From: a virus
Strand: one strand, 5' to 3'
IMG/VR virus record: IMGVR_UViG_3300033996_002166
Location: 1-29,344 of that record
DNA: 29,344 nt
In this document: positions 14,111 to 21,825 of the stretch, in pieces
How the letters are laid out: every line of letters starts with the position of its first letter
Numbering within the stretch: the first letter of the stretch is position 1
Notes under the pieces: generated by a model
What the model saw: only the letters and a program-made list of their open reading frames with translations
Told to the model about the DNA's origin: nothing
Database searches by the model: none
Program-made: the position numbers and the translations under genes

Positions 14111-14170
14111 GTGGCAAACCACGGCAAACCACGGCAAACCACGGCAAACCGTGGCAAACCGTGGTAAGTT
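14111..14170. repeat. Five 10-bp iterons plus a partial sixth
   Basis: Units at 14111, 14121, 14131, 14141 and 14151 all read (GT/AC)GGCAAACC, and 14161 begins a degenerate sixth (GTGGTAAGTT). The period of 10 bp is close to one helical turn. The end units make local palindromes, GTGGCAAACCAC at 14111 and CCACGGCAAACCGTGG at 14139. The array lies between leftward operon B and the rightward early genes, a place suited to an origin or a bidirectional switch. Confidence 0.85.
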
Positions 14171-14205
14171 CCGGAAACGCGCCACACCCGTGCGCCCCCA
14201 TCCCC

Positions 14206-14445
14206 ATGATCACCGACCCTCGACACCGCGAGCTGTTGCAGCGGGCAATCGATGCCCAGACCGTAGTGGCTGACGAGCTTCAGTCCGCGTATAACGCCCG
14301 AATAGCCTTGCCGATTGATCACCCCCAGCGGCTTGAAACGCGAGACCTGTGGCGCGATAGCAAAGCGCTTGAAGCCTTGATCTCTGGCGCCCATGGCCTG
14401 CTGACCGGCATTGCTGGCGCTGCCGCGCTGCAGGGAAGGTCCTAG
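14206..14445 (+). CDS. Small helical hypothetical protein
   Basis: 79 residues from ATG 14206 (MITDPRHRELLQRAIDAQTV...). Helical. The frame is also open upstream through the iterons to 14095, but the iteron-encoded residues are low-complexity, so I start it after them. It is the first gene of the long rightward operon. Confidence 0.6.
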   Translation: MITDPRHRELLQRAIDAQTVVADELQSAYNARIALPIDHPQRLETRDLWRDSKALEALISGAHGLLTGIAGAAALQGRS

Positions 14446-14447
14446 CC

Positions 14448-14582
14448 ATGACCCTCCCATTCACCGGGGGAGCGTTCCTCGCCGGCGTGGTCTGCATTGC
14501 CTGGATCAGCGCGACCCTTCGAGCCCCCCAGATCCCTCTGCCGCCGCCTCAGCCTCTGTTGTTCGAGCAGCGCCAGCCATGA
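14448..14582 (+). CDS. Small single-span membrane protein
   Basis: 44 residues with one hydrophobic segment near the N-terminus (GGAFLAGVVCIAWISATL) and a Pro-rich tail. Its stop overlaps the next start (ATGA). It may be a small membrane-anchored accessory protein. Confidence 0.55.
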   Translation: MTLPFTGGAFLAGVVCIAWISATLRAPQIPLPPPQPLLFEQRQP

Positions 14583-14923
14583 GTACGAAGCCGATCCCAA
14601 AGCGCCGCCCCGGCCCCGGCACACGGGTCAGCGGGGCGATTTACGACGCCGTCGGCAACAGCGTAACGGTGTACGCGCATCTATCTGCAGATGCCTACCA
14701 GCAGCTCAAGCTGCTGCAGGAGCAAACCGGCGACACCCAAGCAGGCGCCTTTCGCTCCCTGATTTTTAGGGGTGCCGAATCCCTTGGGTTTCGAGATTCG
14801 GTTTCCGCCATGGATGCGTTGGCCGCTGCCAATGGCGGGGCCAGCGATGCCAGGGCCGTGCATCACCTGATCCGGCTCGGTGCCGGGCTCAACCCAATTC
14901 TCTCCAATCCTCCAACGCCATGA
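14579..14923 (+). CDS. Possible ribbon-helix-helix regulator
   Basis: 114 residues from ATG 14579. VTVYAHLSADAYQQLKLLQEQTG followed by AGAFRSLIFRGAESLG is strand-helix-helix, compatible with an RHH DNA-binding fold. The N-terminus is basic (KPIPKRRPGPG). Overlaps both neighbours by ATGA. Confidence 0.5.
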   Translation: MSTKPIPKRRPGPGTRVSGAIYDAVGNSVTVYAHLSADAYQQLKLLQEQTGDTQAGAFRSLIFRGAESLGFRDSVSAMDALAAANGGASDARAVHHLIRLGAGLNPILSNPPTP

Positions 14924-15261
14924 ATCGACTATCTGATCGTGTGTCACTAGCTGAATTCTTGGACATCAAGCGCCTTGACGCGACGATGTATCACCTGTGG
15001 GGCTTGCGTGCATCCTGGAGGGCCATGGCCAAGCCCCAGCGGATTGATGCGCTGCGGGTTGCGGCTCTAAGCCTGGGCAACATCGCTGATCGGCAGCTCC
15101 CGCCTGGTCAGCGCCGCGCCCGATGCCAAGTCGCTGGATTTGAAAACTGCGTCTTGATGGGAGCAATCGGCCTGATTGCTTCCGCCCTGGCCTACACGGT
15201 AGGGGTTGAGCAGGGCCGCGCACGGTTCCCCGTGGGAAGCGCTGAGACGGTGGTGCGATGA
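14920..15261 (+). CDS. Hypothetical protein with C-terminal membrane segment
   Basis: 113 residues. The first part is helical and basic. Residues 78-95 (VLMGAIGLIASALAYTVGV) are a likely membrane span. ATGA overlaps with both the preceding gene and the exonuclease. Confidence 0.55.
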   Translation: MNRLSDRVSLAEFLDIKRLDATMYHLWGLRASWRAMAKPQRIDALRVAALSLGNIADRQLPPGQRRARCQVAGFENCVLMGAIGLIASALAYTVGVEQGRARFPVGSAETVVR

Positions 15262-15959
15262 AAATCGCCGACTACCACCGCCACCCGGCTTCGATTTATC
15301 ACCATGACATTGAGCAGGGCAGCGACAAATGGCACGCCCTGCGCCGGGGCGTGATCACCGCCAGCACGATCAGCAAGCTGATCACCGGCTCCGGCAAACC
15401 TGCCAACAACGACACCAGCCGCACCCAGCTGCTGCAGTTGCTGGCCGAGCGGATCACCGGTGAGACCGATGCCAGTTTCTACGGCGACGACATGGCCCGC
15501 GGGCACCTACTGGAACCGTTGGCCCGTGACATCTACGCCCAACACCGAGCACCGGTGCAGGAGTGCGGATTCGTCACCGCTGATTTCGACGGCACCGTGA
15601 TTGGCTACAGCCCCGACGGGCTAGTGGGTGATCAAGGCCTGATTGAGATCAAGAGCCCCCGGCAGAAGCATCATCTTCGGTCGCTGCTCAGTGATGACGT
15701 GCCCGCTGAATATGTGCCGCAGGTCCAGACCGGCCTTGCTGTCACTGGCCGCCACTGGTGTGACTACATCAGTTACGCCCCCGGCCTGCCGCTGTTTGTT
15801 CGCCGGTGCGAGCGTGACGATGTGGTGATCGCCCAGCTGATCACTGCAGCACAGGCCGCTGAAGCCGAGCTACGGATGCTGATGGAGCTCTACACCGCAA
15901 AAGCCGCCATTTTCCCGGCCACCGAACTTATCCAGCCTGAACAGGAGATCTTTATTTGA
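15258..15959 (+). CDS. YqaJ/lambda-exonuclease-type recombination nuclease
   Basis: 233 residues. GSDKWHALRRGVITAS near the N-terminus is the usual YqaJ opening (W-x-x-x-R-x-G-x-x-T-A-S). Catalytic residues visible are Glu86, Asp120 in GYSPDGL, Glu130 and Lys132 in LIEIKSP, and Gln155 in YVPQVQ. The enzyme resects double-stranded ends 5'-3' to give single strands for annealing-based recombination. It is followed by a conserved phage protein and an SSB, so the three form a recombination/replication unit. No recognisable Bet, RecT or Erf annealase is present. Confidence 0.88.
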   Translation: MKIADYHRHPASIYHHDIEQGSDKWHALRRGVITASTISKLITGSGKPANNDTSRTQLLQLLAERITGETDASFYGDDMARGHLLEPLARDIYAQHRAPVQECGFVTADFDGTVIGYSPDGLVGDQGLIEIKSPRQKHHLRSLLSDDVPAEYVPQVQTGLAVTGRHWCDYISYAPGLPLFVRRCERDDVVIAQLITAAQAAEAELRMLMELYTAKAAIFPATELIQPEQEIFI

Positions 15960-16903
15960 TGGACATTGCAGCCACTTTGGAGGCGAAATCCTCACAGCTC
16001 AACACAGACGACCTGATTGCCGGCCCGAAGACAATCACGATCACAAAGGTCTCGGCCGGCAGCGCTGAGCAACCTGTCGCCGTTTCGTTCGAGGGTGACA
16101 GCGGCAAGCCATGGTACCCCTGCAAAAGTATGCGCCGCGTCCTGGTCGCTGCCTGGGGCGCCGATGCCTCGCAGTACGTGGGCCGACGGGTGACATTGTT
16201 CCGAGACCCCGGCGTCACCTACGGCGGCATCCAGGTCGGCGGCATCAGGGTGTCGCACCTGTCAGACCTGGACGGCCCCCTGTCAATCGCGCTCACCGTC
16301 ACCCGGCAGAAACGCAGTCCCTACAAGGTGCAGCCGTTGCCTGCATCACCGCCGGCACCGGCCAAGCCCGCGCCGCCTGCGCCGCCTGCCGCCGCAGACC
16401 TGATCCAAGCCGCCGCCGACGCCTGCCGCCGTTCCGGTCTGACCAATGCCGGGATCATTGCGTTCGTGCTCGAATTAACCCAGGGGAACACCAGCGCCCT
16501 GAGCGATGCACCGCCTGAGGCGCTGGCCAAGATCGTCAGGCTGGGCGTCAGCCCTCAGACCGTTGAGCGCTGCAATGCAAAGCCTGAAGCGGAGCCCCAG
16601 GCCCCAAATTCTGAGCCCACCCCCAGCTCCCCGAATTTGGAGGCCAGCTCCCCGAATTTAGGGCCCAGCTCCCTGACGCTGCCCCCCACCAGCGGCCCGG
16701 AACAGCCCGCCCCGGCCGTCGAACCTGGCACGGTTCAGCGGCTGCCGGTGGGGCGAACCATCGTGGCCGCCGATCCCCAGCCAGCACCTGCGCCCGCCAC
16801 TGCAGCCCCTGCAGCTGGCCGACGGTCCGCCCCTGCTCCAGTCCGCCGGTCACCCCCAGCTGCTGCGCCTGGTGCTGACGCCCCGATCCTTGGCCTGGAT
16901 TGA
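15959..16903 (+). CDS. Conserved phage protein of the exonuclease-SSB unit
   Basis: 314 residues from the ATG at 15959 (a TTG one codon earlier is possible). The first 125 residues form a compact domain with GPKTITITKV, SFEGDSGKPWYPCKSMRRVL and GRRVTLFRDPGVTYGGIQVGG. From memory this domain recurs in phages as an uncharacterised protein near replication genes. The rest is low-complexity Pro/Ala with short repeats of SSPNLE/SSPNLG type. Between the two, a helical segment at about 145-200 may be a separate module. Its place between exonuclease and SSB makes it a candidate annealing or accessory factor; that is inference. Confidence 0.6.
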   Translation: MDIAATLEAKSSQLNTDDLIAGPKTITITKVSAGSAEQPVAVSFEGDSGKPWYPCKSMRRVLVAAWGADASQYVGRRVTLFRDPGVTYGGIQVGGIRVSHLSDLDGPLSIALTVTRQKRSPYKVQPLPASPPAPAKPAPPAPPAAADLIQAAADACRRSGLTNAGIIAFVLELTQGNTSALSDAPPEALAKIVRLGVSPQTVERCNAKPEAEPQAPNSEPTPSSPNLEASSPNLGPSSLTLPPTSGPEQPAPAVEPGTVQRLPVGRTIVAADPQPAPAPATAAPAAGRRSAPAPVRRSPPAAAPGADAPILGLD

Positions 16904-16944
16904 TCACTGCCCCATCCCATCTCATCCCATCAAATCCCCCCCCT

Positions 16945-17631
16945 ATGAATCGGCTCACTTTGCTGGCCTACATCACGTCGCCGCCGGCACTCTCTACCCC
17001 TTCCGCTGGTGGTCAACGCCAGGCATTTTTCAACGTTGAGATCAGCCCCTACAAACAAACGGATTCCCCCATGCCGCTGCAAGTGACAGCCTGGGATGCG
17101 CTGGCCCCCGACGTGATGGCAAACATCAGGTCGGGCTCCTGGGCGGTCATCACCGGACGGCTCAGGATCGAAAAGGGCACGCCGCCGGAGTTTCAGCTAG
17201 AGGGCTTCCATCGGGTCGGCGCGCTTCTCGATCTCCCCGGCGTCAATTCCGTTGCCCTGGTAGGCCGCGCCGGCCGCGACCCTGAGGCCAGCTACTTTGA
17301 GTCGGGCAGCATGGTTGCCAAATTCACCCTGGCCGTAAACCGCCGTAGCCGGGACGATCAGCCCGACTGGTTCCCCCTTGAGATATGGGGTAACCAAGCC
17401 CAGGTCGCTGCCGACTACGTGCGCAAGGGCTCCCTGCTGGGCATCATCGGCTCCTTCAAGCTCGACCGCTGGACCGACCGCAGCACCGGCGAGGAGCGCA
17501 CCAAACCGGTCATCAATGTGGATCAGCTGGAGCTGCTGGGCAGCAAGCGAGACGCCGAGGGTGGTGCTGGGGCAGGTGGGTATTCGGCCCCTGGTTACGG
17601 CGGCCAATCAGAGGAAGAGGCGCCTTTCTGA
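16945..17631 (+). CDS. ssb: Single-stranded DNA-binding protein with two OB folds
   Basis: 228 residues. Residues 100-200 are a standard SSB domain of cyanobacterial type (SVALVGRAGRDPEASYFESG, FTLAVNRRSRDDQPDWFPLE, YVRKGSLLGIIGSFK). Residues 1-92 are a second OB fold resembling the Ycf41-type SSB-like proteins of cyanobacteria and plastids (MNRLTLLAYI, LQVTAWDALAPDVMANIRSGSW, GRLRIEKG). The C-terminus ends in a Gly-rich linker and the acidic tip EEEAPF, the normal partner-docking tail. The start follows a pyrimidine-rich leader with a run of C's and no Shine-Dalgarno. Fusion of the two domains in one chain is unusual. Confidence 0.85.
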   Translation: MNRLTLLAYITSPPALSTPSAGGQRQAFFNVEISPYKQTDSPMPLQVTAWDALAPDVMANIRSGSWAVITGRLRIEKGTPPEFQLEGFHRVGALLDLPGVNSVALVGRAGRDPEASYFESGSMVAKFTLAVNRRSRDDQPDWFPLEIWGNQAQVAADYVRKGSLLGIIGSFKLDRWTDRSTGEERTKPVINVDQLELLGSKRDAEGGAGAGGYSAPGYGGQSEEEAPF

Positions 17632-18227
17632 TGGGACTCCTGAATTGGATCGTGGGGCTGCTGCCACCCAACGATTTTGATTTAGACCGCGAGATCGACC
17701 GCGAGATCGCTCGCCGCCGTGGCTCCAATCCTCCCGCGCCAGGCAGCAAGCCTGCAGCCCCGGCTGGCCCCCCCGCCAAACCCCAGCCAACTGGTGGGCG
17801 ACTGATCTATAGCGACCGCGACCCTGGCCCAGTCCCACCCCGCTTGCCCGATGACCTGGCTGATCTGCCGGTAATGCCAGCGGAGATATTGGACGGCGCT
17901 GCAGCGGCCCCCGCCCCGGCTGAGATGCCGAGCGACGAGCTGCTTGATCAATGGGTCCAGGAGGCCAGGCGCTTGCACACCGCCAGCGGCTATCACATAA
18001 ACGCCTCCACCACCATGGCTCGATTGGCCATTGCCTGGGCTCGCCAGCAGCAGGCCCAATCCCTCCAGCTCCCACCATCTGGCGCCGATCCGGTGGCGAC
18101 GGATGGGGATCTGCTGAAGGTTTGGGATCGCATTTTTTGGGCTGATGACGCACGCCGCGCCATCTACACCCGTGGCCGCGCAGACGAGCGCACCGCGATT
18201 CTGCGGGCGCTGGGGGTGCAGCCATGA
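17631..18227 (+). CDS. Hypothetical protein
   Basis: 198 residues. The N-terminus (MGLLNWIVGLLPPNDFDLDR) is an amphipathic helix, followed by a Pro-rich linker. The C-terminal part from about residue 100 is helical and charged. Not recognised. The ATG shares a base with the SSB stop (TGATG), so the two are probably co-translated, and it may act with SSB. Confidence 0.6.
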   Translation: MGLLNWIVGLLPPNDFDLDREIDREIARRRGSNPPAPGSKPAAPAGPPAKPQPTGGRLIYSDRDPGPVPPRLPDDLADLPVMPAEILDGAAAAPAPAEMPSDELLDQWVQEARRLHTASGYHINASTTMARLAIAWARQQQAQSLQLPPSGADPVATDGDLLKVWDRIFWADDARRAIYTRGRADERTAILRALGVQP

Positions 18228-18421
18228 CCGGCCCCTTCGACTTCCCCCGTCCACCTAGGCCACCAGGCAAGCTAAACCCCTATCTAAACGCCATGAGCGC
18301 TGCCAGTTTGATTGCTGGGTTTGCTTTTATTTTTGATGCCAATGTAATTGCATTTGTGTTTGGTATTTTGACCTGCATTTGCGCTGTTTTGACTATTCAT
18401 CACGCGAGGTTTCAACCATGA
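18224..18421 (+). CDS. Small membrane protein with two spans
   Basis: 65 residues. After a Pro-rich N-terminus there are two hydrophobic segments (SAASLIAGFAFIF and IAFVFGILTCICAVLTI). AT-richer than its neighbours, suggesting separate origin. ATGA overlaps at both ends. A holin or host-membrane effector is possible, unproven. Confidence 0.6.
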   Translation: MTGPFDFPRPPRPPGKLNPYLNAMSAASLIAGFAFIFDANVIAFVFGILTCICAVLTIHHARFQP

Positions 18422-19020
18422 GCACCCTCCCCGAAACAACCCTGGCCCATCTGCGGCATCTTGCAGCGGCTGGCCAGTATGACGCTCAGGCGCTACTGCA
18501 GCTGCTCGCCCGCGCCGATGCCCGCGATCAAGATGTTGCAGAGTTCGTGGACCACTACTCCAAAACCATCGCCGCGCTCTGCCGTCGACTGGAGGCCCTG
18601 GAGCGTGGGGCCAAGGATCTGCCAGCACCGGCCGCCCGGGTGGATGACGGCCCGGTTGCCAATGCCCTGACCGTGGCCGAATCTGCCCTGGCGGATGTTG
18701 CCGAGGGGGAGGCAGTCTCGCCCCACGCCGTTGGCTGTCTGCACTGGGCTGAGGCACGCTGCACCGAGGCCCTTGCCGCCATCCGCCCAGCGATGCGGCA
18801 GCACGGGATCCGGACATCGGACTTATCACCGGCGCCAACACCACCGCCTGCCGACCCTGCCGACCCTGCCGAGAGGCTGGTGGAAAGGGTGATAAGCGCA
18901 ATGGGCCGATCCACTTCCTTCGAAAACTCCTACGCCGCGATTCGTGAGGTAGCCGACTGGCTCGACACGCAGGGGCACCAAACCGGCGCCAATGCTGTGC
19001 GCTGTGAGCTGTGCAGATGA
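18418..19020 (+). CDS. Hypothetical helical protein
   Basis: 200 residues from the ATG at 18418, overlapping the previous stop by ATGA. Helical (TTLAHLRHLAAAGQYDAQAL...), with a Pro-rich linker around residue 140 containing PADPADPAE, and a helical C-terminal domain (AAIREVADWLDTQGH). No family recognised. Confidence 0.6.
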   Translation: MSTLPETTLAHLRHLAAAGQYDAQALLQLLARADARDQDVAEFVDHYSKTIAALCRRLEALERGAKDLPAPAARVDDGPVANALTVAESALADVAEGEAVSPHAVGCLHWAEARCTEALAAIRPAMRQHGIRTSDLSPAPTPPPADPADPAERLVERVISAMGRSTSFENSYAAIREVADWLDTQGHQTGANAVRCELCR

Positions 19021-19976
19021 CCATACCCGATCAAATCCAAATCACCCATCAACCCAGAACCATGACCACGCCCCGCGCCGCCCTGACATCTGACGACATC
19101 CCCCCTGGCCCGCTATCAGAGGACGATCTACGCCAGCGATGGAATCAACAGGCCGACGAGCACAACCAGTGGGAGTCGCTGGACTCCTGCGAGCAATTGG
19201 AATGGGCCCAAGCCCTGGCGATTAAGGCCGATCGACATGCCGCCACCCCGCCAGCCCCGGAGCCGGGGGGGTCAACCGAATGGGAGTGGAAAGACATCGG
19301 CGATGGCAAGCCGGTAAAGGTTCGGCGGTGCCATAAATGTGGAGTCTGCCCATCAAACGTTGACGACTGCGCCCACTTCGGTGATTCACGTTGCCCATAT
19401 TTTGGGATTGATGCTATGGCCACCCCGCCAGCGCCGGAGCCTGGCCCCACATTCCAAGACGCCATTCACCTGGCCGAGGGCTGCCACGATTACTCAGGCG
19501 GCCATAGCGGGGCAGAGGGGGAGGCCTGGCATGGCGCCATCGATACGGTCGTGGATGTGCTCAAGCGGGCGGCGGTTGGGGCCTGGGACAGCCAGACCAG
19601 AGCGGTGTATGGCGTTGGGGCGGAGGCCCAGGCTGGGGAGGTGGCGGAGCCGGAGCCGGTGGCCGAGCTTGACGACCAGCAGCGTGAGGGGGAATCGGGC
19701 TTGACACGGCAATCAGCTATTCATGGCTTTAGATCTCAGTTAACAGAAGAAGCCAGCTCCCGTTACGGACTAACCTCTCAGGACGCCGAATTTGATGCTT
19801 TTGCCTCAGGTGCATCTTGGGCGTGGGCCACTTACGTCACTGCAATTGCGGGCGGTTTCGGTCAAGCGCCCCAGGCTGGGGAGTTGGCTGTGCCGGAGCC
19901 AGTGGCTGAATGCCCAAATTGCGGCTATGAAGGCGAGATGGTACCAGTGCCACTGGCTGGGGAGGTGGAGGCGTGA
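19017..19976 (+). CDS. Modular hypothetical protein with Pro/Glu repeats and Cys motifs
   Basis: 319 residues from ATG 19017. The motif ATPPAPEPG occurs twice, and GEVAEPEPVAE / GELAVPEPVAE twice. These linkers separate small modules. One module is Cys-rich (CHKCGVCPSNVDDCAHFGDS), and the end has CPNCGYEGEMV, a zinc-ribbon knuckle. The protein seems built by shuffling short domains. Function unknown. It overlaps both neighbours by ATGA. Confidence 0.6.
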   Translation: MTIPDQIQITHQPRTMTTPRAALTSDDIPPGPLSEDDLRQRWNQQADEHNQWESLDSCEQLEWAQALAIKADRHAATPPAPEPGGSTEWEWKDIGDGKPVKVRRCHKCGVCPSNVDDCAHFGDSRCPYFGIDAMATPPAPEPGPTFQDAIHLAEGCHDYSGGHSGAEGEAWHGAIDTVVDVLKRAAVGAWDSQTRAVYGVGAEAQAGEVAEPEPVAELDDQQREGESGLTRQSAIHGFRSQLTEEASSRYGLTSQDAEFDAFASGASWAWATYVTAIAGGFGQAPQAGELAVPEPVAECPNCGYEGEMVPVPLAGEVEA

Positions 19977-20224
19977 GCGATTACAAAACCGTAAAGACCA
20001 GCCGCGAAGTCTGGGCCATTATTCGTGCTCGTCATCCTGAACTTGTGCCGTTTGGTACTGCATCATTTGAAGGCGACATGTTTACAAGTTATGGATTTCC
20101 TGCTGCCGATTTTCCACTAATAGAGGCTAGGACTACGTGGGAACTTGACCCAGACAGACCAAGCCACCGCATCAATGAACAAAGCCTTTTCTGGTTGTGT
20201 ATCCCAATCAAAGAAAAACCATGA
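19973..20224 (+). CDS. Small hypothetical protein
   Basis: 83 residues (MSDYKTVKTSREVWAIIRAR...), AT-richer than flanking genes. Compact alpha/beta appearance; not recognised. ATGA overlap with the preceding gene. Confidence 0.6.
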   Translation: MSDYKTVKTSREVWAIIRARHPELVPFGTASFEGDMFTSYGFPAADFPLIEARTTWELDPDRPSHRINEQSLFWLCIPIKEKP

Positions 20225-20268
20225 GCGCCAGCACCCCATCCACCCTCACCCCTGACCCCCAATGCTGA
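20221..20268 (+). CDS. 15-codon mini-ORF linking to the dCTP deaminase
   Basis: MSASTPSTLTPDPQC. Its ATG overlaps the upstream stop (ATGA) and its TGA lies inside the next gene's start region (ATGCTGA). Like the mini-ORF at 11355 it may serve only to carry ribosomes to the next start. Confidence 0.35.
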   Translation: MSASTPSTLTPDPQC

Positions 20269-20864
20269 AAAACGACCGCTGGATCAGAGCCCAAGCCGCC
20301 GCCGGCATGATCGAGCCGTTTCAGCGGGAGCTGGTGCGAAAAATTGATCGACCAGCGAATTGGAGGGGCCCTCTGAAGGTGCTGAGCTTTGGCACCAGCA
20401 GCTACGGCTATGACCTCCGCCTCTCCGCCGCCGAGTTCCTGACCTTCCGCCACGTGCCCGGCACGGTGATGAACCCCAAGCGGCCCAACCCCCGCAACTT
20501 GGAGCCCGCTCCCCTGCACGAGGATGAAGATGGCCGATTTTTCATCCTGCCGGGCCACACTTACGGGCTGGGGGTGGCGCTCGAAAAGCTGCTGGTGCCG
20601 CCTAACTGCACCGTGATCTGCCTGGGTAAAAGCACTTACGCCAGGCTGGGAATCATCGTCAACACCACGCCGGCAGAGGCCGCCTGGGAAGGGCATCTAA
20701 CCCTCGAGTTCAGCAACTCATCTGGTGCCGACTGCCGCATCTACGCAGAGGAGGGCATCTGCCAGCTGTTGTTCTTTGAGGGGGATCCTTGCGAGACGAC
20801 CTATGCCGATCGAGTGGGGAAATACCAGGGGCAGCCTGAGCGCGTGGTGGGGGCACGGGTATGA
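20262..20864 (+). CDS. dcd: dCTP deaminase
   Basis: 200 residues, the usual length. Motifs GTSSYGYDLRL (about 44-54), GKSTYARLGIIVNTTPAE (about 125-142), WEGHLTLEFSNSS with the catalytic-region Glu, IYAEEGICQLLFFEG and TYADRVGKYQGQ are all typical of the family. It converts dCTP to dUTP, the first step toward dTTP. Immediately followed by thymidylate kinase with an ATGA overlap, so the pair supplies thymidine nucleotides for phage DNA. No dUTPase or thymidylate synthase is visible in the window; the host or the missing part must supply them. Confidence 0.9.
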   Translation: MLKNDRWIRAQAAAGMIEPFQRELVRKIDRPANWRGPLKVLSFGTSSYGYDLRLSAAEFLTFRHVPGTVMNPKRPNPRNLEPAPLHEDEDGRFFILPGHTYGLGVALEKLLVPPNCTVICLGKSTYARLGIIVNTTPAEAAWEGHLTLEFSNSSGADCRIYAEEGICQLLFFEGDPCETTYADRVGKYQGQPERVVGARV

Positions 20865-21517
20865 CCAGCCCAACCCCAGCCCGTGGCCGCTTCATCGTCC
20901 TGGAGGGCATCGACGGCTGCGGCAAGACCACCCAGCTGGAGGCCCTGCGCCAATGGCTGCCCACCAGCGGCCTGCTGCCTCCTGGCGCCCGCGTGACCGT
21001 GAGTCGAGAGCCTGGGGGAACCGCCCTGGGCCAGGCCTTGCGGGAGCTGCTGCTGCATCCTCCCGATGGAACGGCCCCCGTGCCTCGCGCAGAGCTGCTG
21101 CTCTATGCAGCTGACCGGGCCCAGCATGTGGAAACCGTTTTGCGGCCAGCGCTGGATTGTGGGGATTGGGTGCTTTGCGATCGCTTCACTGGATCGACAG
21201 CCGCGTATCAGGGCTATGGCAGGGGATGGCCTGCGGCCCTGCTTGACACGCTGGAAACCCTGACCACAGGCGGTCTTCAGGCCGACCTTACCCTCTGGCT
21301 AGACGTGTCCCTGGCCGAGTCCTATCGCCGACGTGGTGGCCAATTAGCCGACCGCATTGAGGCGGCGGGGGAGGCGTTCCTGGCCCGTGTAGCTCATGGA
21401 TTCGAGCGCCTGGCCGATCTGCGTGGCTGGACCCGCATCGATGCAGGCCAGCCCGTAGCTGCCGTGACGGGGGACTGTTGCCGCGCCATGGTGCGCAGCT
21501 TTGAGGGGCGGGCATGA
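20861..21517 (+). CDS. tmk: Thymidylate kinase
   Basis: 218 residues, full length. P-loop LEGIDGCGKTTQ (about 14-25), REPGGT (about 50), LLYAADRAQHVE, DRFTGSTAAYQGYGRG and the LID region RRGGQLADRIEAAG all match. The sequence reads like the enzyme of marine and freshwater Synechococcus, suggesting capture from a host. It phosphorylates dTMP to dTDP. Overlaps dcd by ATGA and the next gene by ATGA. Confidence 0.92.
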   Translation: MTSPTPARGRFIVLEGIDGCGKTTQLEALRQWLPTSGLLPPGARVTVSREPGGTALGQALRELLLHPPDGTAPVPRAELLLYAADRAQHVETVLRPALDCGDWVLCDRFTGSTAAYQGYGRGWPAALLDTLETLTTGGLQADLTLWLDVSLAESYRRRGGQLADRIEAAGEAFLARVAHGFERLADLRGWTRIDAGQPVAAVTGDCCRAMVRSFEGRA

Positions 21518-21825
21518 AAAACCCAATCCCTGCAGCGTTGCTCACAGCCACCCTCGCCCGCCGCGGCACGGTTGCCCCTGACGCCCTGCTCGATTGCCTG
21601 TCTCTGGTGGCGGTCCTGGATGCACGCAGCCCCGACCTTGCCCACCCACTCGCGCTAACCGAGCGGCTGATCACTTTGGAGGATTTGCGCCGGGCCTGGT
21701 GCTGCTCCAACTGGGAAGCGATCCGCCGCATGGATACGCTTCGGTTTGAGCAGCTGGTTGACTGCACCTACCACTCTGCCGAGACTGCCTTTTGGCAAGT
21801 GCATCGCGTGGGGCCGGTGGCATGA
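21514..21825 (+). CDS. Hypothetical protein
   Basis: 103 residues (MKNPIPAALLTATLARRGTV...), helical, possibly HTH-like (TLEDLRRAWCCSNWEAIRRM). Sits between thymidylate kinase and the methyltransferase, overlapping both by ATGA. Not recognised. Confidence 0.55.
   Translation: MKNPIPAALLTATLARRGTVAPDALLDCLSLVAVLDARSPDLAHPLALTERLITLEDLRRAWCCSNWEAIRRMDTLRFEQLVDCTYHSAETAFWQVHRVGPVA

Noticed and set aside
14111-14170. CRISPR array
   Set aside because: The units are 10 bp and contiguous, with no spacers.
17608-18270. 220-codon minus-strand ORF
   Set aside because: Antisense to a well-coupled plus-strand gene and rich in Arg/Gly/Pro as shadows in GC-rich DNA are.
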